From: Kolteria novifilia
Lineage (GTDB): Bacteria > Planctomycetota > Planctomycetia > Kolteriales > Kolteriaceae
NCBI GenBank assembly: GCA_007748055.1
Contig: CP036279.1
Span: 1,488,001 to 1,552,000, forward strand
DNA length: 64,000 nucleotides
Direction: 5' to 3'
The notes under the pieces: model-generated
The model's input: only the letters and a program-made list of their open reading frames with translations
The model's database searches: none
Told to the model about the DNA's origin: nothing
Translations under genes and position numbers: made by a program
In this document: in pieces, positions 26,525 to 35,454 of the stretch
Numbering within the stretch: position 1 is the first letter of the stretch
Layout of the letters: each line of letters begins with the position of its first letter

Positions 26525-27208
26525 GAGAGTTCTCCGACTCCTTGCGGGAAGCGAGGCACGATTGGGCACCAGGGGCGACATCCCCGCGCGTTCATCTTGG
26601 AAACCGTATTGCGGCGACGGTGGCATCGCTGACAAGCGGTGACAACGCGAACTCGTCGAACGCTCCCGCCGTGGTCATCCCGGTTCTCCCAGGAAGAGGT
26701 GGGGTCGCTGTCGAGACGGATCGTGGATGACGAAGACACGTTTTGGCCCAGTCGAGAATGTAACGCTCCAGCGGATGCGTCGCAAGCTCCATCGGCCAAG
26801 GTCCGGGACTTTGCGGAGCGTGCCCGACCTCGACGTCGCACCGCGGCTCATCGTCCATGGACGCCCTCCTCCAAACCGACGGGAAGGAGCGGGCAAGTCG
26901 ACGACCCAGCGCGGGTGACGAGATTTCATAAAGGGTTTACCAGATTCTGTCGTTGCGTGCGCGGAACGCAAGCGCGATGCTCAGACGGAACCGATCATGT
27001 CCCCACGGAATGTCCAACCAGCGACGAAAGGCTTGATGTCCCCGGGCTTGGGATCCGAGGACACGAAACGATTGGCCCGTCGCGTCACGTTGGGATTCGT
27101 TGCCACGACCGTGAGCCGTCGTTCTTCGAACGAAGCCGACAACTCGGACGTTGATCGTAGGTGCCGGTACCAAGCATGTCCGCTCAACCGTTCTCTAGGA
27201 GTTGCCTC
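26525..27208. other. Divergent intergenic region between two DUF1559 genes
   Basis: 684 bp between the start codons of two divergent DUF1559 genes. It must contain two promoters, but I could not pick reliable boxes. Overlapping ORFs on both strands (for example 26639-27154) have no domain and no codon character. No repeat or RNA recognised. Confidence 0.5.
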
Positions 27209-28201
27209 ATGTCTTCGGCTTTCACGCGCCGACGGGCGTTCACGCTCGTCGAGCTTCTTGTCGTCATCGCCATCATCGGGATCCTGGTCGCCCTCTTGCT
27301 GCCGGCGGTGCAACAGGCCCGCGAGTCGGCTCGACGGATGCAGTGTTCCGGACGCCTCAAGCAGATCGGCATCGCCCTGCACAACTACCACGACGCCCAC
27401 GGACAGTTTCCTCCGGGGAACTTGGGCCGTCAGAACGGCTCCACGTTTCGGTTCGGGAGGCCGGAGTGGCCCTACCTTCTGCACGCGTTGCTGGTGCACC
27501 TCGACAAGGCCTCCTACTACGAGTCGTTGACGGGCGATTGGAGCGACGTCGACCGGACGCCGTACTTCACGATGGCCAACTGGCCGACCGAGACGATCGG
27601 TGTTGGCATGGGGATCTTTCGCTGTCCGAGCGACCCGCAACCGGAGAATCACCGCGCCGTCACGTTGGCGAGCGGACCGAGTCTCTTCCTGACCAACTAC
27701 CTCGGCATCTTCTCGGGACTCAACGATGGCGACAACGAACGCGATTCTCGCGGTGCCATGAGCGACCCGAAGATGAAAGCGACCTTCACGTACAACTACG
27801 GCTCGTCACTCGCCAACTTGACCGACGGATCGAGCAAGACGATGATGCTCGCCGAGTACCTCACCGGCTACGCCAACAACTCACGCGGTTGGCCCTGGAC
27901 GCATCGGGCGGGCTGTCAGTTCCTCTATCCGGCTAATACGCCCAACTCCTCGGCCCCCGATAGCCTTCTCGGGCACGCGCTCTTTTGCACCTCCCCCGGA
28001 CACGATCAGCCCGAGCGTAACTTGCCGTGCATTCCCGAGACGACCGACCGCAATCACGCCAGTCCGCGCAGCCAGCACCCCGGCGGCGTGCACGCGTTGA
28101 TGGCCGACGGCGCGGTCCGCTTTGTCGGCGATACCATCGACATCGGCGTTTGGCGTGGCTCGGCCTGGGTGGCCGATGGCGCGATCGTCGACGGGCTGTG
28201 A
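27209..28201 (+). CDS. DUF1559 type IV pilin-like protein (copy B)
   Basis: About 330 residues. The ATG at 27209 has AGGAG 7 nt upstream and a short leader [10 protein letters not shown] before the prepilin helix [42 protein letters not shown] and the C-terminal [17 protein letters not shown] (H-x9-DG motif) confirm DUF1559. In contrast to copy A, the body has the [20 protein letters not shown] block and several extra cysteines ([23 protein letters not shown]). It is followed 29 bp later by a lipoprotein gene, mirroring copy A. Confidence 0.9.
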   Translation: MSSAFTRRRAFTLVELLVVIAIIGILVALLLPAVQQARESARRMQCSGRLKQIGIALHNYHDAHGQFPPGNLGRQNGSTFRFGRPEWPYLLHALLVHLDKASYYESLTGDWSDVDRTPYFTMANWPTETIGVGMGIFRCPSDPQPENHRAVTLASGPSLFLTNYLGIFSGLNDGDNERDSRGAMSDPKMKATFTYNYGSSLANLTDGSSKTMMLAEYLTGYANNSRGWPWTHRAGCQFLYPANTPNSSAPDSLLGHALFCTSPGHDQPERNLPCIPETTDRNHASPRSQHPGGVHALMADGAVRFVGDTIDIGVWRGSAWVADGAIVDGL

Positions 28202-28230
28202 TCCGGGGCGTAGGACGAGTGGAGGCCACG

Positions 28231-28686
28231 ATGAATGGGAGAGGATCGTTGAACGTGAACGCCACCCGATGGCTGCTTGTGGGCATCGTTTGCTTCGCGG
28301 GTTGCTCGGCGGAGAATGGCCCAGCCCGTTCGCGGGTCGTGGGCCGAGTGAATGTCGACGGGCACCCGCTCCCCTCGGGGATGATCCGATTGACGCCGAT
28401 CGAGGGGACCCGCGGTCCGACGGCGGGAGCTTCGATCGCCGAAGGGATGTTTGTCGTCCGTCAAGATCGCGGACCGGTGAGGGGTAAGCACCGCGTCGAG
28501 ATCCGGGCCTACCGGCAAACGGGACGCAAAGTCGCCGAACCGGGGTTGGGAGAGGGTGTCCTCGTCGACGAGACCGAGCAATACCTTCCCGCCCACTACA
28601 ACGACGAGAGCACCCTCGTGCTCGACGTGCGAGAGCGGAGCCAGACCTTCGACGTCGACTTGACGCTCGAGCCGTCCGCACCGTGA
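28231..28686 (+). CDS. Lipoprotein with carboxypeptidase-regulatory/transthyretin-like fold (paralogue B)
   Basis: About 151 residues. The ATG at 28231 follows GGAGG by 5 nt. Signal peptide WLLVGIVCFAGC with lipobox FAGC. Beta-sandwich body: VVGRVNVDGHPLPSGMIRLTP, GASIAEGMFVVRQDRGPVRG, KHRVEIRAYRQTGR, then YLPAHYNDESTLVLDV. Same architecture as the paralogue at 24962, including the Cys directly after the signal and the LPxGxIRxTP motif. Predicted envelope lipoprotein co-transcribed with the DUF1559 gene; function unknown. Confidence 0.75.
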   Translation: MNGRGSLNVNATRWLLVGIVCFAGCSAENGPARSRVVGRVNVDGHPLPSGMIRLTPIEGTRGPTAGASIAEGMFVVRQDRGPVRGKHRVEIRAYRQTGRKVAEPGLGEGVLVDETEQYLPAHYNDESTLVLDVRERSQTFDVDLTLEPSAP

Positions 28687-28701
28687 AGGATTGGTGGGAA
28701 C

Positions 28702-29826
28702 CTATTGGCTAGAGGAGGAGCGAAGCTTGTCGATCAGCTTCACTCCCGTGCCCGTCGCGTTGAAGGAACTTTGGTTGCCGAGGACGACGACGGCGATGCG
28801 CTTCTCCGGGATGAAGCCGGCATAGGTACGGTAGCCCCCGGTCCCGCCGTTGTGCCAAACGAGCCCACGGCGCTTGTCGAGGTGCCAACCGAGTCCGACC
28901 TCGGCGCGGTCTTTCTTGATCTCGCGTCGCGGCTTGGTGGCGTCGACGAGGACCGGACGTAGGTCCGTCGCTCGCTCTCCCATCACCGCGTCGAGAAACG
29001 CGAGCATGTCCCGGCCGCTCGATCGCAGTGCCCCGGCGCCGGCGAGCGTCGGGAGATCCCAGTTTTCCGCCCGTTCTCCTCTCTTGCCGTACGGGGGCGC
29101 GAGCCGTTCCTTCAGGTCCGCGTCGAGCGTGACCCGCGTGCTGTCGAGTCCCAGGGGCTCACAGAGCCGGTCGACGACGAGGTCCTCGTACGACGTGCCC
29201 GCCTTGCGGGAGAGGACGTGACCGAGAAGTCCGGCCCCGAGGTTGCTGTAGGCATAGCCCGGTTCCGGCACCTTTTGCCCGACCACACTCGCGAGGCCCG
29301 CGACCGTCGGCAGTTTCGACCGCGCGGTGAGGAAGGACTCCAACTGCTCGACCGAATAGTCGGCATAGGGGTTCTTCCAGTCCTTGGGGGAAAAGTTGGT
29401 TGGCAGCCGCGGCAACCCCGAGGTGTGGGTCGTGAGATCGAGCAGAGTGATTTCCCCGTCGCCCCGCTTCGGCACGAGAACGCCCTCGGGGAGCAACTCT
29501 TGGACGGGCGTATCGAGCTTCACCTCTCCCCGGCGCACCATGTCCGCCAGCAGGTTACCGGTGAAGACTTTGGTGATCGATCCAATCTCGTAGACCGTGT
29601 CGGCGTCGGGCTTGGTGGGATCCTCGTCGGACTTGGCTCCCAAGCCGACAAAGCCGAACTCGTCACCCACGCGGTAGGCGACGAGGACCGACTTCGCCTT
29701 GCCCTCGTCGATTGCCGGCTGGATCAGGTCCGCGATCGTTGTTTCTCGGACCTCTCCCGAGCCGAGACCACCAAGAGAGACCAGTAGCGTTGCCAATATC
29801 GTCGTGTTCATGGAGTGCCCCATCAA
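28702..29826 (-). CDS. Serine hydrolase of the class C beta-lactamase/penicillin-binding family
   Basis: 374 residues from 29826; an in-frame ATG at 29811 begins the same signal peptide (MNTTILATLLVSLGGLG). All three family motifs are present: SITK (nucleophile Ser and base Lys, within YEIGSITKVFTGNLLADMV), YSN (in YAYSNLGAGLLGHVL), and HNGGTGG in place of KTG near the C-terminus. HTSGLPRLP is also typical. Exported to the periplasm. Members include esterases, D-aminopeptidases and beta-lactamases; the HNG variant suits an esterase or peptidase rather than a drug-resistance enzyme, but the substrate is unknown. Confidence 0.85.
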   Translation of the reverse strand: MMGHSMNTTILATLLVSLGGLGSGEVRETTIADLIQPAIDEGKAKSVLVAYRVGDEFGFVGLGAKSDEDPTKPDADTVYEIGSITKVFTGNLLADMVRRGEVKLDTPVQELLPEGVLVPKRGDGEITLLDLTTHTSGLPRLPTNFSPKDWKNPYADYSVEQLESFLTARSKLPTVAGLASVVGQKVPEPGYAYSNLGAGLLGHVLSRKAGTSYEDLVVDRLCEPLGLDSTRVTLDADLKERLAPPYGKRGERAENWDLPTLAGAGALRSSGRDMLAFLDAVMGERATDLRPVLVDATKPRREIKKDRAEVGLGWHLDKRRGLVWHNGGTGGYRTYAGFIPEKRIAVVVLGNQSSFNATGTGVKLIDKLRSSSSQ

Positions 29827-29953
29827 TCCCGGTATCTGTCCCCGCTGGCCAAACTAGCGTCCCGTTCGAACCGCCTCCAAGGAATTCGTTACGCTGATGA
29901 AAGTATTGGGTCCGTCGTTTCCGCCATTGGTCGACTATCGGAGCACCGCCACC

Positions 29954-30907
29954 ATGTCCTCCCACGACCTCCTCACCGAGCGACTCAACGAGAAGGGCTA
30001 CCTCCTCCTTGATGGTGGCTTGGCGACGGAGCTGGAGCGTCGCGGTTTCGACGTCAACGATCCGCTCTGGTCGGCCCGGGTGCTCTTGGAAGAGCCGCAC
30101 GCGATCGAGGCACTCCATTTCGACTACCTGCAAGCGGGAGCCGACTGCCTGATCACCTCGAGCTACCAGGCCTCCTTCGCCGGCTTCGCGAAGCGGGGAC
30201 TGTCGCGGGAGGAGGCGATCGCGGTGATGAAGCGATCCTACGCCGTCGCGTTTCGGGGGCGGGCGATGCATCTGATTCGTAGTGGCATTCGTGGAGCGGA
30301 GTGTCGGCCCGTGATCGCCGCGTCCATTGGGCCCTACGGCGCGACGCTGCACGATGGCTCGGAATACCGCGGCGACTACGGTCTCTCGCGCGAGGAATTG
30401 ATCGACTTTCACCACGAGCGGATGGAGGCCCTCGCCGAGACCGACGCCGATCTCTTCGCGTGCGAGACGATTCCCTCGCTGCTTGAGGCCGAGGCTCTCG
30501 GGGAACTCCTCGCGGAGGTCGCGCGGCCGCCCGCTTGGGTCTGCTTCTCCTGCAAGGACGGTCGGCACCTCTGCCACGGCGAGCCGATTCGCGAGGCCGC
30601 CGCGCTGCTCGATGGAGTTGCCGCCGTCGTCGCGATCGGTGTCAACTGTACCGCCCCGAGGCACCTCGAGTCGCTCATTGGGGAGATCCGCGCCGCGACG
30701 GAGAAGCCAATCGTCGTCTACCCGAATTCGGGGGAGACCTGGGATGCCAAGAGACGTTGTTGGGTGGGGACGTCGGATCCCGGGGAGTTCGCCCGAGCCG
30801 CCGAGCGTTGGTTTCAGGCCGGCGCCCGCATCATCGGGGGATGCTGCCGAACAGGCCCGGAGCACATCGCCGCACTCCACGAGCGACTCGGTCGGTCCAA
30901 GGTCTGA
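29954..30907 (+). CDS. mmuM: Homocysteine S-methyltransferase (cobalamin-independent, MmuM-like)
   Basis: About 317 residues from the ATG at 29954 (GGAG 10 nt upstream); the frame is open to 29897 but the family N-terminus is LLLDGGLATELERRG, which fits the later start. Zinc-binding cysteines appear in GVNCTAP and GGCCRTGPEHI; YQASFAGFAKRG and GPYGATLHDGSEYRG are other family blocks. Transfers a methyl group from S-methylmethionine or a related sulfonium donor to homocysteine to give methionine. Its stop codon directly abuts the stop codon of mgtE on the other strand. Confidence 0.88.
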   Translation: MSSHDLLTERLNEKGYLLLDGGLATELERRGFDVNDPLWSARVLLEEPHAIEALHFDYLQAGADCLITSSYQASFAGFAKRGLSREEAIAVMKRSYAVAFRGRAMHLIRSGIRGAECRPVIAASIGPYGATLHDGSEYRGDYGLSREELIDFHHERMEALAETDADLFACETIPSLLEAEALGELLAEVARPPAWVCFSCKDGRHLCHGEPIREAAALLDGVAAVVAIGVNCTAPRHLESLIGEIRAATEKPIVVYPNSGETWDAKRRCWVGTSDPGEFARAAERWFQAGARIIGGCCRTGPEHIAALHERLGRSKV

Positions 30908-32266
30908 TCAGTGCCAGAAGGGCAAGATCGATGCGGCGATGGTGCAGTAGATGAAAATCCCGACGACGTCGACCATGCTCGCGACGAAGGGCCCGGAGCT
31001 GATCGCCGGGTCGAGCCCGACTCGCTTGAAGAAGAGGGGCATCAGCGCTCCGACCAACGAGCCGCACGTCGTCACCGACACGAGTGCCAGCACCAGCGTT
31101 AAGCCGAGCCCGGCGGTCTCTTGGAAGAAGATGCTCACCACCAGCGCGCCGAAGACCCCGACCAGCAGGCCGAGGGAGATGCCCGCGAAGAGCTCCCGCA
31201 GTCCCACACGCAACCAGTCCTTCATGTCGACTTCGCCGATCGCGAGAGCCCGCGTGATGAGCGAGGCGGTTTGCGAGCCGCTGTTGCCCCCCGTCGCGGT
31301 GATCACCGGCATGAAGATCACCAGGATCACGAAGGTCGCGAAGAGCTCCTCGTAGTTGCGGAGCACGAAGCTGGTCAGCATCTCGGCGCAGAAGAGCAGG
31401 TAGAGCCAAATGACCCGCTTGCGGATCATCACGCCGATCGAGCTTTCGAAGTAGGAGTTCTCGAGCGGCTGGACCGCACCCATGAGGTGGGCGTCCTCGG
31501 TCGCTTCCTCGATGACGACGTCGATCACGTCGTCGTGGGTGATGATGCCGACGAGGCGGATCTCCTGATCGACCACCGGCAGGGCGATCAAGTCGTATTG
31601 CGCCAGCCGATCGGCGACGAGCTCGACGTCCATGTCGGTCATCACGTACATGACGTCCTCGCGCATCACTTGCCCGACCGTCTTGGTGGGGCTGGCGAGG
31701 ATCAGGTCCTTGAGCGAGACGAAGCCGATCAAGTGCCGGTCGGCGTCGACGACGTAGACGTAGTAGATCGTTTCGCGATCGGGCGCTTCCTTGCGGAGTT
31801 TGCCGAGCGCCTCGGCGACGGTGTCCTGGGCCAACAGCGCGGCGTAGTCGGTCGTCATGATCGAGCCGGCCGTCTGCTCGGGATAACGCGACAGTCGCAG
31901 GATGTCCTCGCGGTCGGCCCGGGCCACGAGGGGCATGACGCGCGATTGACGCTCGTCGTCCATCCGCTTGACCAAGTCGACGCGGTCGTCATGCGACATC
32001 AGTTCGAGAAGCTGGGCCAACTCGTCGCGCGGAAGTCGTTCGACGATCTCGTCCTGGTCCTCTTCGTCGAGGTACTCGAAGATTCCGACACGGACCTCCG
32101 CGGGGATGTGGCGAAAGGCTTCCCAGTGCTGCTCCAGATTCTCCTGCTCGTCGAGCACCTCCACGACCAGCGACGGGTGAATCATCGCGCTGATCTCGGC
32201 GATCGACTCCCAGTCCTGTTCCTGAAACGCCTGGCGCAGGTCGGGGAGGATAAGTTGTTCCAGCAT
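30908..32266 (-). CDS. mgtE: Magnesium transporter MgtE
   Basis: About 452 residues from the ATG at 32266 (GGAGGAG 6 nt upstream). N-terminal superhelical domain (LRQAFQEQDWESIAEISAMIHPSLVVEVLD; EYLDEEDQDEIVERLPRDELAQLLELMSHDDRVDLV), two CBS domains (PEQTAGSIMTTDYAAL; MREDVMYVMTDMD through VGIITHDDVIDVVIEEATED), and five C-terminal transmembrane helices including PVITATGGNSGSQTASLITRAL, the pore-lining signature. Inner-membrane Mg2+ channel gated by cytoplasmic Mg2+ through the N and CBS domains. No Mg riboswitch was recognised upstream. Confidence 0.95.
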   Translation of the reverse strand: MLEQLILPDLRQAFQEQDWESIAEISAMIHPSLVVEVLDEQENLEQHWEAFRHIPAEVRVGIFEYLDEEDQDEIVERLPRDELAQLLELMSHDDRVDLVKRMDDERQSRVMPLVARADREDILRLSRYPEQTAGSIMTTDYAALLAQDTVAEALGKLRKEAPDRETIYYVYVVDADRHLIGFVSLKDLILASPTKTVGQVMREDVMYVMTDMDVELVADRLAQYDLIALPVVDQEIRLVGIITHDDVIDVVIEEATEDAHLMGAVQPLENSYFESSIGVMIRKRVIWLYLLFCAEMLTSFVLRNYEELFATFVILVIFMPVITATGGNSGSQTASLITRALAIGEVDMKDWLRVGLRELFAGISLGLLVGVFGALVVSIFFQETAGLGLTLVLALVSVTTCGSLVGALMPLFFKRVGLDPAISSGPFVASMVDVVGIFIYCTIAASILPFWH

Positions 32267-32570
32267 GATGATCTCCTCCGCGCGAGCCAAGTCTCGTGGA
32301 GCGATGTCGGTTCGGGAAACTGAGGGAGGGTCAACCTCTCCACACGCGTGTCGTTCGAATGTTATCGAGTGATCGTGGAGTCTTCACGAAGTCTCCGCAT
32401 TCTTGGAACCGCCGGGCCGGCGAGTGCTCCGCGTTGTCGTAGGGACGACACCTCGCTCACCCTCGCGTCAGGGCGTGCTAAAATCAAGCGGCACGCGAAT
32501 TCGTTCGGCGTCCCGTTTATCAAGCTCTCTTGATCTATCGTTGGCGTGATCGACAACAAGGGGAACCAGG
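32267..32570. other. Divergent intergenic region mgtE / cheX
   Basis: 304 bp between divergent start codons. A TAAAAT at 32479-32484 could be the -10 box of the plus-strand CheX gene. No gene, repeat or riboswitch recognised. Confidence 0.45.
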
Positions 32571-33092
32571 ATGGCGTTAAAGTTGCAGTTGGACGAGACG
32601 TTGGTCAATGCCATGATCGACGCCGGCGCCGCCGGATTCGACCTGGGGAACTTGAAAGCCCGATGTGTCGGCGTTTCCCGCTCCTTCCCCACCGCCCTGG
32701 CCGACGTTTCCGGGATCGTGGGACTCGCCGGACGAACCAACGGCTCGATTCTGGTCAACATGTGCCAGAAGGTCGCCCTCAAGCTCGCCAGCGGCATGCT
32801 CATGGAGGACTTCACCACGTTCAACGAGGATGTGCTCGACAGCATCGGGGAACTGGCCAATGTCATCGGCGGGCGGCTCAAGAGTCAGCTTGCCAATAGT
32901 GGCTATCCGATCGACAATATCACCCTGCCGTCGGTCATCGTTGGCCAGGACTATTTTGTGAGCCATTCCAAAGGACTTCTGGTTTATCATGTGACCTTCC
33001 AGGTGGACGATCCGGAGTTGCTGGTGCTCGCGGATCGAACGGTCCATGTCGCGATGAGCGTGATGGCCAAGGACCTCAAGCCTTCCCGCTAG
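32571..33092 (+). CDS. CheX-like chemotaxis phosphatase / CheC-CheX family protein
   Basis: 173 residues; AAGGGG lies 7 nt before the ATG. The helix DSIGELANVIGGRLKSQLAN carries the E-x2-N pair that positions the attacking water in CheC/CheX/FliY phosphatases. SGYPIDNITLPSVIVGQDYF and the C-terminal strand-helix match CheX. Such proteins dephosphorylate CheY~P or related receiver domains in the cytoplasm. No other chemotaxis gene is adjacent, so the partner is encoded elsewhere, or the protein serves another two-component pathway. Confidence 0.82.
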   Translation: MALKLQLDETLVNAMIDAGAAGFDLGNLKARCVGVSRSFPTALADVSGIVGLAGRTNGSILVNMCQKVALKLASGMLMEDFTTFNEDVLDSIGELANVIGGRLKSQLANSGYPIDNITLPSVIVGQDYFVSHSKGLLVYHVTFQVDDPELLVLADRTVHVAMSVMAKDLKPSR

Positions 33093-33111
33093 TGCACTGG
33101 TCCATCGAAAC

Positions 33112-33150
33112 GTTCGGGTGCCACCGGCTGCTTGTCAGCCAGTGCCAAGA
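33112..33150 (+). repeat. Dispersed CTYGN-loop hairpin element, full copy
   Basis: GTTCGGGTGC, then stem CACCGGCTG, loop CTTGT, stem CAGCCAGTG (one mismatch), then CCAAGAGG. It lies just 3' of the cheX-like gene. It shares flanks with 8188-8226 and with 57462-57505 on the other strand. Confidence 0.65.
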
Positions 33151-33202
33151 GGTGCTGACGACACCATCACGAACGTCAAGTCGGAACCGAGCCCTAGCTT
33201 TC

Positions 33203-33253
33203 CGTTGATTCAAGCGGGGCAAGGCGGCAGCGAATAGATCAACGGGATGCTAG
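33203..33253 (+). repeat. Short interspersed repeat with arms CCGTTGAT / ATCAACGG
   Basis: CCGTTGAT...GGCAGCGAATAGATCA then ACGGG and GCTAG. Arms CCGTTGAT and ATCAACGG can pair around about 30 nt. Third copy of the family also at 7003-7046 and 20724-20760. It lies between the cheX-like gene and arsR. Confidence 0.6.
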
Positions 33254-33326
33254 CCCCTTGGCCATGGGACGTGAACGATGGCGTCAGGGCCGCCACCAGT
33301 CCTTGACGCCCTTGGGAGAGTAGGGT

Positions 33327-33346
33327 ATATTCCCTCAGGCGAATAT
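33327..33346. promoter_or_regulatory. Candidate ArsR operator overlapping the arsR start codon
   Basis: Imperfect palindrome ATATTC....GAATAT (20 bp; 7 of 10 half-site positions pair) whose right arm includes the AT of the arsR ATG. It shares half-site TTC...GCGAAT with the palindrome at 33725. Binding here would block both promoter and translation start, fitting autorepression. Confidence 0.6.
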
Positions 33347-33707
33347 GGCGTTGAAAGCTACCGAGGCCTCGCTCGACGTGGAGACCCTCTTCCGGGCACT
33401 GTCCGATCGCACGCGCCTCCGCATCCTCAATCTCCTCCGCAGTGGGGAACTGTGCGTGTGCGACTTGGTCAACGTCCTGGACGTGCCGCAGCCGACCGCC
33501 TCTCGCCATTTGGCCTATCTGCGCCGGGCGGAGCTGGTCGTGTCGCGCAAGGAGGGACTGTGGCAGCACTACCGCTTGTCGGCGAGTCGCACACTCCTTC
33601 ACGAGAAGCTTCTTGAGTGTGTCGAGGCGTCGGTTGCGTTGGTGCCCGAGCTGACCGCTGACCTCGAGCGACTCCGGCTCGATGGCTGTTCGGAGCGGTG
33701 CGGGTAA
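33345..33707 (+). CDS. arsR: ArsR-family arsenic-responsive repressor
   Basis: 120 residues. Winged helix-turn-helix: LFRALSDRTRLRILNLL at the N-terminus, recognition helix PQPTASRHLAYLRRAELV, wing RKEGLWQHYRL. The metal site ELCVCDL (Cys37, Cys39) is the classical arsenite-sensing motif of ArsR, which derepresses when As(III) binds. Further Cys residues occur near the end (GCSERCG). First gene of arsR-acr3-arsC. Palindromes lie across its start codon and just after its stop. Confidence 0.92.
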   Translation: MALKATEASLDVETLFRALSDRTRLRILNLLRSGELCVCDLVNVLDVPQPTASRHLAYLRRAELVVSRKEGLWQHYRLSASRTLLHEKLLECVEASVALVPELTADLERLRLDGCSERCG

Positions 33708-33724
33708 ATTTTTTTGTTTAATAT

Positions 33725-33740
33725 ATTCGCATAAGCGAAT
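33725..33740. promoter_or_regulatory. Candidate ArsR operator between arsR and acr3
   Basis: Palindrome ATTCGCATAAGCGAAT (seven of eight half-site positions pair) in an AT-rich stretch of an otherwise GC-rich region, 20 bp before the acr3 start. The half-site GCGAAT recurs in the palindrome at the arsR start. Confidence 0.65.
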
Positions 33741-33760
33741 TTAGTAGGGGTTCCTCAACC

Positions 33761-34987
33761 ATGGCGACCAAGTCTTCGGAACCCGCCGAGCAGGCGGCCG
33801 AGATGGGTTTCTTCGAACGCTACCTGACCCTCTGGGTGGGGCTCTGCATCGTGGCCGGCATTCTGCTGGGCAAGGCGGCTCCCGGACTGGCCCAGTCGCT
33901 CGACAACATGGCGATCTACGTCGACGGCGCTCCGGTCGTCTCCATCCCCATCGCTCTGTGCCTCTTTTTCATGATGTACCCGATCATGGTCAAGATCGAC
34001 TTCGGCGAGGTAGTCCGGGCCGGGCGCGCGGTCGTTCCCGTCGGCCTGACGCTGTTTATTAACTGGGCGATCAAGCCCTTCACGATGTACGCGATCGCGA
34101 CTTTTTTCCTGGGAACGGTCTTTCTCGGCTTCATCGGTCCCGACGCCACCGACCTGGTCAAGCCGCCGCTTGGGGTCGATCTCGAGGTCGGGGCCCACTA
34201 CGGCGCCGGCGAGGTCGTCCTCGTCGACGGGGTGAAGATGCTCCAAGTCCCGCTCTGGCGAAGCTACCTCGCGGGCTGCATCCTGCTCGGCATCGCCCCG
34301 TGCACCGCGATGGTGCTCGTCTGGGGGGCGCTCGCCAAGGGCAACGATGGGCACACGCTCGTCATGGTGGCGATCAACTCCCTGACGATGTTGCTGCTTT
34401 ACGGCGTCCTGGGTGGGTTGCTTCTCGGAGTCGGTCAACTCCCAGTCCCGTGGCGAGCCCTGCTCCTGTCGATCGTCGTCTATGTCGCGTTGCCGTTGGT
34501 CGCTGGCTTCCTTAGCCGCAAGTGGCTGATCGCCACCAAGGGGGAGGAGTGGTTCCAGCGGACCTTTCTGGGTTGGCTGACGCCGGTCACCATCACGGCG
34601 CTGTTGGTGACGCTGGTGCTGCTCTTCTGCTTCAAGGGCGACGTGATTCTCTCGAATCCGCTTACCATCGTTTGGATCGCCGTTCCACTCTTCGTGCAAA
34701 CGGTGGCGATCTTCGCCCTGGGCTATGGGTTGTCCCGACTGGTGGGGCTCCGTTACGAGAACGCGGCACCCACGGCGATGATCGGAGCCTCCAATCACTT
34801 CGAAGTCGCGATCGCGACCGCGGTGATGCTCTACGGACTTTCTTCGGGAGCCGCGTTGGCGACGGTGGTCGGCGTCTTGATCGAGGTACCCGTCATGCTG
34901 ATGCTGGTCAAGTTCTGTAAGAGAACCGAGGGATGGTTCCCCGAGGGGAACCGGTCGTGTGTGCTCGAAACCGCCGACGCGACGTAG
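33761..34987 (+). CDS. acr3: Arsenite efflux transporter, ACR3 family
   Basis: 408 residues with about ten hydrophobic segments. Family blocks: [54 protein letters not shown], and [19 protein letters not shown] with the essential Cys (residue 181). ACR3 proteins export As(III) across the inner membrane by proton antiport. A hydrophilic segment at about 128-163 ([20 protein letters not shown]...) looks longer than in the best-known members. Lies between arsR and arsC, all on the same strand. Confidence 0.93.
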   Translation: MATKSSEPAEQAAEMGFFERYLTLWVGLCIVAGILLGKAAPGLAQSLDNMAIYVDGAPVVSIPIALCLFFMMYPIMVKIDFGEVVRAGRAVVPVGLTLFINWAIKPFTMYAIATFFLGTVFLGFIGPDATDLVKPPLGVDLEVGAHYGAGEVVLVDGVKMLQVPLWRSYLAGCILLGIAPCTAMVLVWGALAKGNDGHTLVMVAINSLTMLLLYGVLGGLLLGVGQLPVPWRALLLSIVVYVALPLVAGFLSRKWLIATKGEEWFQRTFLGWLTPVTITALLVTLVLLFCFKGDVILSNPLTIVWIAVPLFVQTVAIFALGYGLSRLVGLRYENAAPTAMIGASNHFEVAIATAVMLYGLSSGAALATVVGVLIEVPVMLMLVKFCKRTEGWFPEGNRSCVLETADAT

Positions 34988-35015
34988 CGATGTTGGGGGC
35001 AAGGGAGGGGAAACG

Positions 35016-35441
35016 ATGAGTAAGCGAGTGCTCATTCTCTGTACCGGCAACTCGTGCCGTTCGCAGATGGCCGAAGGGCTGTGGCGGGAGATCGCCGCGG
35101 GGACGTGGGAGGCGGCATCGGCCGGTTCTCAGCCGTCCGGCTACGTCCATCCGCTGGCGATCGAGGTCATGAACGAGGTTGGCATCGACATCTCTGGCCA
35201 GACCAGCAAGTCGGTCGTGGAATATCAGGGTGAGTCGTTCGATCTCGTGATCACGGTTTGCGACAACGCCAAGGAGTCGTGTCCCGTCTTTCCCAGCGTC
35301 GGCGAGGTGCTTCACTGGCCCTTCGAGGATCCCGCCTCGGCCAGCGGTAGCGAGGAAGAAAAGCGGGAGTTCTTCCAACGCGTTCGCGACCAAATCGGCG
35401 CCCGAATCGAGCAGTATCTCGCCGAAAAGCCCGTCGCGTAG
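35016..35441 (+). CDS. arsC: Arsenate reductase, thioredoxin-coupled (low-molecular-weight phosphatase fold)
   Basis: 141 residues. The ATG at 35016 follows GGGAGGGG by 5 nt. P-loop CTGNSCRS with nucleophilic Cys9, and the redox pair Cys82/Cys89 in VCDNAKESCP, exactly the spacing of the thioredoxin-dependent ArsC of Bacillus type. HWPFEDPA is also characteristic. Reduces arsenate to arsenite in the cytoplasm, which ACR3 then exports. Last gene of the operon; the long repeat array starts directly after it. Confidence 0.94.
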   Translation: MSKRVLILCTGNSCRSQMAEGLWREIAAGTWEAASAGSQPSGYVHPLAIEVMNEVGIDISGQTSKSVVEYQGESFDLVITVCDNAKESCPVFPSVGEVLHWPFEDPASASGSEEEKREFFQRVRDQIGARIEQYLAEKPVA

Positions 35442-35454
35442 ACGAATCTCTTCG

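Noticed and set aside
32291-32460. Mg2+ riboswitch (M-box or ykkC-like) upstream of mgtE
   Set aside because: I looked for the conserved cores upstream of mgtE and saw none.
33755-35050. 431-codon minus-strand open frame
   Set aside because: Antisense to acr3; composition is His/Asp/Arg-rich as typical for shadows.
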